Assembly: GCF_900258475.1 (NCBI RefSeq)
Contig: NZ_LT984887.1
Span: forward strand, 244,165-308,164
Direction of reading: 5' to 3'
Length of the DNA stretch: 64,000 nt
Origin: Anaerococcus sp. Marseille-P3915
Lineage (GTDB): Bacteria; Bacillota; Clostridia; Tissierellales; Peptoniphilaceae
Part shown: piece by piece, positions 62,299 through 64,000 of the stretch
How the letters are laid out: every line of letters starts with the position of its first letter
How positions within the stretch are numbered: position 1 is the stretch's first letter
Made by a program: the position numbers and the translations under genes
The notes under the pieces: model-generated
The model's input: only the letters and a program-made list of their open reading frames with translations
Databases searched by the model: none
What the model was told of the DNA's origin: nothing

Positions 62299-63651
62299 TT
62301 GAAACAAGATATGAAAGAACAATTATTAACAAAAAGACCTATAGATTTACTTTTTCAATTATCTATCCCTGCTGTAATAGGAATGATAGTAATAGGTCTT
62401 TATCCACTAATGGATGGAATTTTTGCAGGAAATATTATAGGACAAACTGCAATGACAGCTTGTGGTGTAGCTATGCCACTTACCTTTTTTAATAGTGGAG
62501 TATCTACACTCATAGGTGTAGGTTCAGCATCAGTTTTATCAAGAGCTATAGGAAAGGGTGACCAAAAAACAGTTGATAAAATTATGGGGAATTTAATCTT
62601 TTGGGTTATTCTATTCTCATCAATTATTACAATAGGCGGAATTTTACTTGCACCACATTTTTTAGATATGGTTGGAGCAAGTGGAGAAATTAAAGAATAT
62701 GGTATCAGATATTTACGAGTAATTTTCATTGGTTCTTTATTTGTAAACTTTACTCAATCAGCAAACATGGTTATGCGTGGAGAAGGATTAATGAAAAAAG
62801 CAATGCTCATTATGGGGCTAGGGGCTTTTTTAAACATAATTCTTGATCCAATTCTAATGAAATTAATGGGAAGATACGCAATAGAAGGGGCTGCACTTGC
62901 AACTATTACAGCACAATTTGTTCAAGCGATAATAACACTCCATTACTTCAAATATAAAAGTAAAGCAGTAAAAATAAATAAAATCAAACCTGATCAGGAA
63001 ATAAAAAAAGAAATGTTTGGCGTAGGGTCATCTGCTATGATGATGCAAATTTTATTTATGATTCAACAAACAATGCTATATAAAATGTCATTTAAATATG
63101 GAGGAGATACAAATGCTATCTTAATGGCAGCAACTTTAAGAATATATGCCTTTTCCTTTATTCCACTTTGGGGAATGAGTCAAGGCTTGCAACCTGTTGT
63201 TGGTACAAACTTTGGAGCAAAAAGATATGACAGGGTAAAGGAGGCAATGAAGGTATTCTCCATTGGAGGACTTGTTCTTGCAGCCATATTTTGGCTACCA
63301 GTCTTATTATTTTCAAAAAACATCCTTTCCCTATTTGGAGTAGAAGAAAGTATTATAACTCAGGGAGTAGGAAACTTTAGACTATTTTATTCTATATTTA
63401 TCTTATATGGAGTAATGGTTATGTCTATAACATTCTTCCAAGCAATAGGAAATGCTAAAAAGGCAGGCATAATCGTCATGCTAAGACAATTATTTTTATT
63501 CGTTCCTGCCATGATTATTCTACCAATGACATTTGGAGTTAAGGCAGTATGGTTTGCTGAACCTCTTGTAGATTTAATTATGATTTTAGCTGGAATAGCA
63601 ATGATGATTGGAGAGCTTAATAGAATGCCCTCTGAAATAAAAAAAATATAA
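62299..63651 (+). CDS. MATE-family efflux transporter
   Basis: A 450-aa protein with 12 predicted helices in two halves. The N-terminal RPIDLLFQLSIPAVIGMIVIGLYPLMDGIFAGNIIGQTAMTACG is a clear MATE motif, repeated in the second half (GVGSSAMMMQILFMIQQTMLYKMSFKYGG). I take the TTG start at 62299: AAGGAG at 62285-62290 is 8 nt away, whereas ATG 62311 is 20 nt. Uses Na+ or H+ gradients to export small molecules; here possibly linked to the metallophore/iron theme of the cassette. Confidence 0.92.
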   Translation: MKQDMKEQLLTKRPIDLLFQLSIPAVIGMIVIGLYPLMDGIFAGNIIGQTAMTACGVAMPLTFFNSGVSTLIGVGSASVLSRAIGKGDQKTVDKIMGNLIFWVILFSSIITIGGILLAPHFLDMVGASGEIKEYGIRYLRVIFIGSLFVNFTQSANMVMRGEGLMKKAMLIMGLGAFLNIILDPILMKLMGRYAIEGAALATITAQFVQAIITLHYFKYKSKAVKINKIKPDQEIKKEMFGVGSSAMMMQILFMIQQTMLYKMSFKYGGDTNAILMAATLRIYAFSFIPLWGMSQGLQPVVGTNFGAKRYDRVKEAMKVFSIGGLVLAAIFWLPVLLFSKNILSLFGVEESIITQGVGNFRLFYSIFILYGVMVMSITFFQAIGNAKKAGIIVMLRQLFLFVPAMIILPMTFGVKAVWFAEPLVDLIMILAGIAMMIGELNRMPSEIKKI

Positions 63652-63688
63652 TAAACTATTTAAAAATATTACTAAAGGAGGTTTTAAA

Positions 63689-64000
63689 GTGAATTTAGTA
63701 AAAGAATATGTAAATAAAAGAAAAGGCTCATATTTTATGTCAATCTTACTGGCAATAATTGGAGTAGTGGCTGGGCTTTTTTCTTATATATACATGGCGA
63801 AAATTATTGTAAATTTGATTAATGGCGTAAGCGATACGAGTTTATATACTTCACTTTGTATAAGTATTTTAATAACATTTGTTATTAAAGAAGTGGCAGC
63901 AGGAATATCAACAAGTATTTCCCATACCGCAACTTTTAACTCATTAGGAGAAATCAGAAATGATATTTCTAAGAAACTTTTCAAGATGCCATTGGGAGAT
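63689..64000 (+). CDS. ABC transporter membrane/ATPase protein, 5' part
   Basis: The first 104 codons of an ABC protein with the exporter-type fold: MNLVKEYVNKRKGSYFMSILLAIIGVVAGLFSYIYMAKIIVNLING then a second helix (SLCISILITFVIKEVAAG) and GEIRNDISKKLFKMPLGD, the coupling-helix region of ABC transmembrane domains. GTG start with AAGGAGG 7 nt upstream. The ATPase half lies beyond the window. In this context it may be half of a YbtPQ/IrtAB-like pair, which import siderophores with exporter folds (inference). Confidence 0.8.
   Translation, partial: MNLVKEYVNKRKGSYFMSILLAIIGVVAGLFSYIYMAKIIVNLINGVSDTSLYTSLCISILITFVIKEVAAGISTSISHTATFNSLGEIRNDISKKLFKMPLGD

Overview
The window is AT-rich DNA from an anaerobic, low-GC Gram-positive bacterium (Firmicutes). 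The evidence is strong AGGAGG ribosome-binding sites, TTGACA/TATAAT promoters, an Rnf complex, a PASTA kinase, zinc-type L28 and L32, and clostridial gene orders (plsX-acpP-rnc-smc; def-fmt-rsmB-rlmN-prpC-prkC-rsgA-rpe). Protein texture suggests the Tissierellia/Peptoniphilaceae (Anaerococcus-like); this is an inference, since no 16S gene is present.

Positions 1-52,205 are densely packed core genome, mostly on the + strand. In order: polA, coaE and a lytic transglycosylase; the rnfCDGEAB operon for ferredoxin:NAD+ oxidoreduction behind its own promoter; a NusG-II/Gx-transporter pair, radC, mreBCD and a very large PBP2; a MinD-like protein and a short RNase E/G; a leftward block (small membrane peptide, recX, GIY-YIG); tRNA-His and tRNA-Leu; pyrH-frr running into a compact pilus/pseudopilus locus (pilC, five pilin-like genes and a prepilin peptidase, but no ATPase); ackA; rpmF; plsX-acpP-rnc-radical SAM-smc; def through rpe; rpmB (minus strand); murB-rapZ-tyrosine phosphatase-whiA; dnaE; pfkA-pyk-rlmCD.

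Positions 52,206-64,000 are accessory. First comes a type IV toxin-antitoxin locus with an intact AbiEi antitoxin and an AbiEii toxin broken by two stops and two frameshifts. Next is a two-gene OLD nuclease/UvrD helicase pair matching the Gabija anti-phage architecture. Then follows a lone MobC-type mobilisation gene with an oriT-like inverted-repeat region, the trace of a conjugative or mobilisable element. Last is a TetR - ECF S component - EcfT - fused EcfAA - MATE - ABC transporter cassette, whose promoter carries a near-perfect Fur-type 7-1-7 box and a TetR-type palindrome. The last ABC gene runs off the window.

Main points for a second look: smc apparently starts with ATT; the Fur/TetR double control region; the Gabija-like pair beside a decayed AbiE; terminator-like hairpins at the start of pilC and just before dnaE; active-site changes in MreB; a lost cluster cysteine in RnfB; and a tyrosine phosphatase occupying the usual yvcK position between rapZ and whiA.
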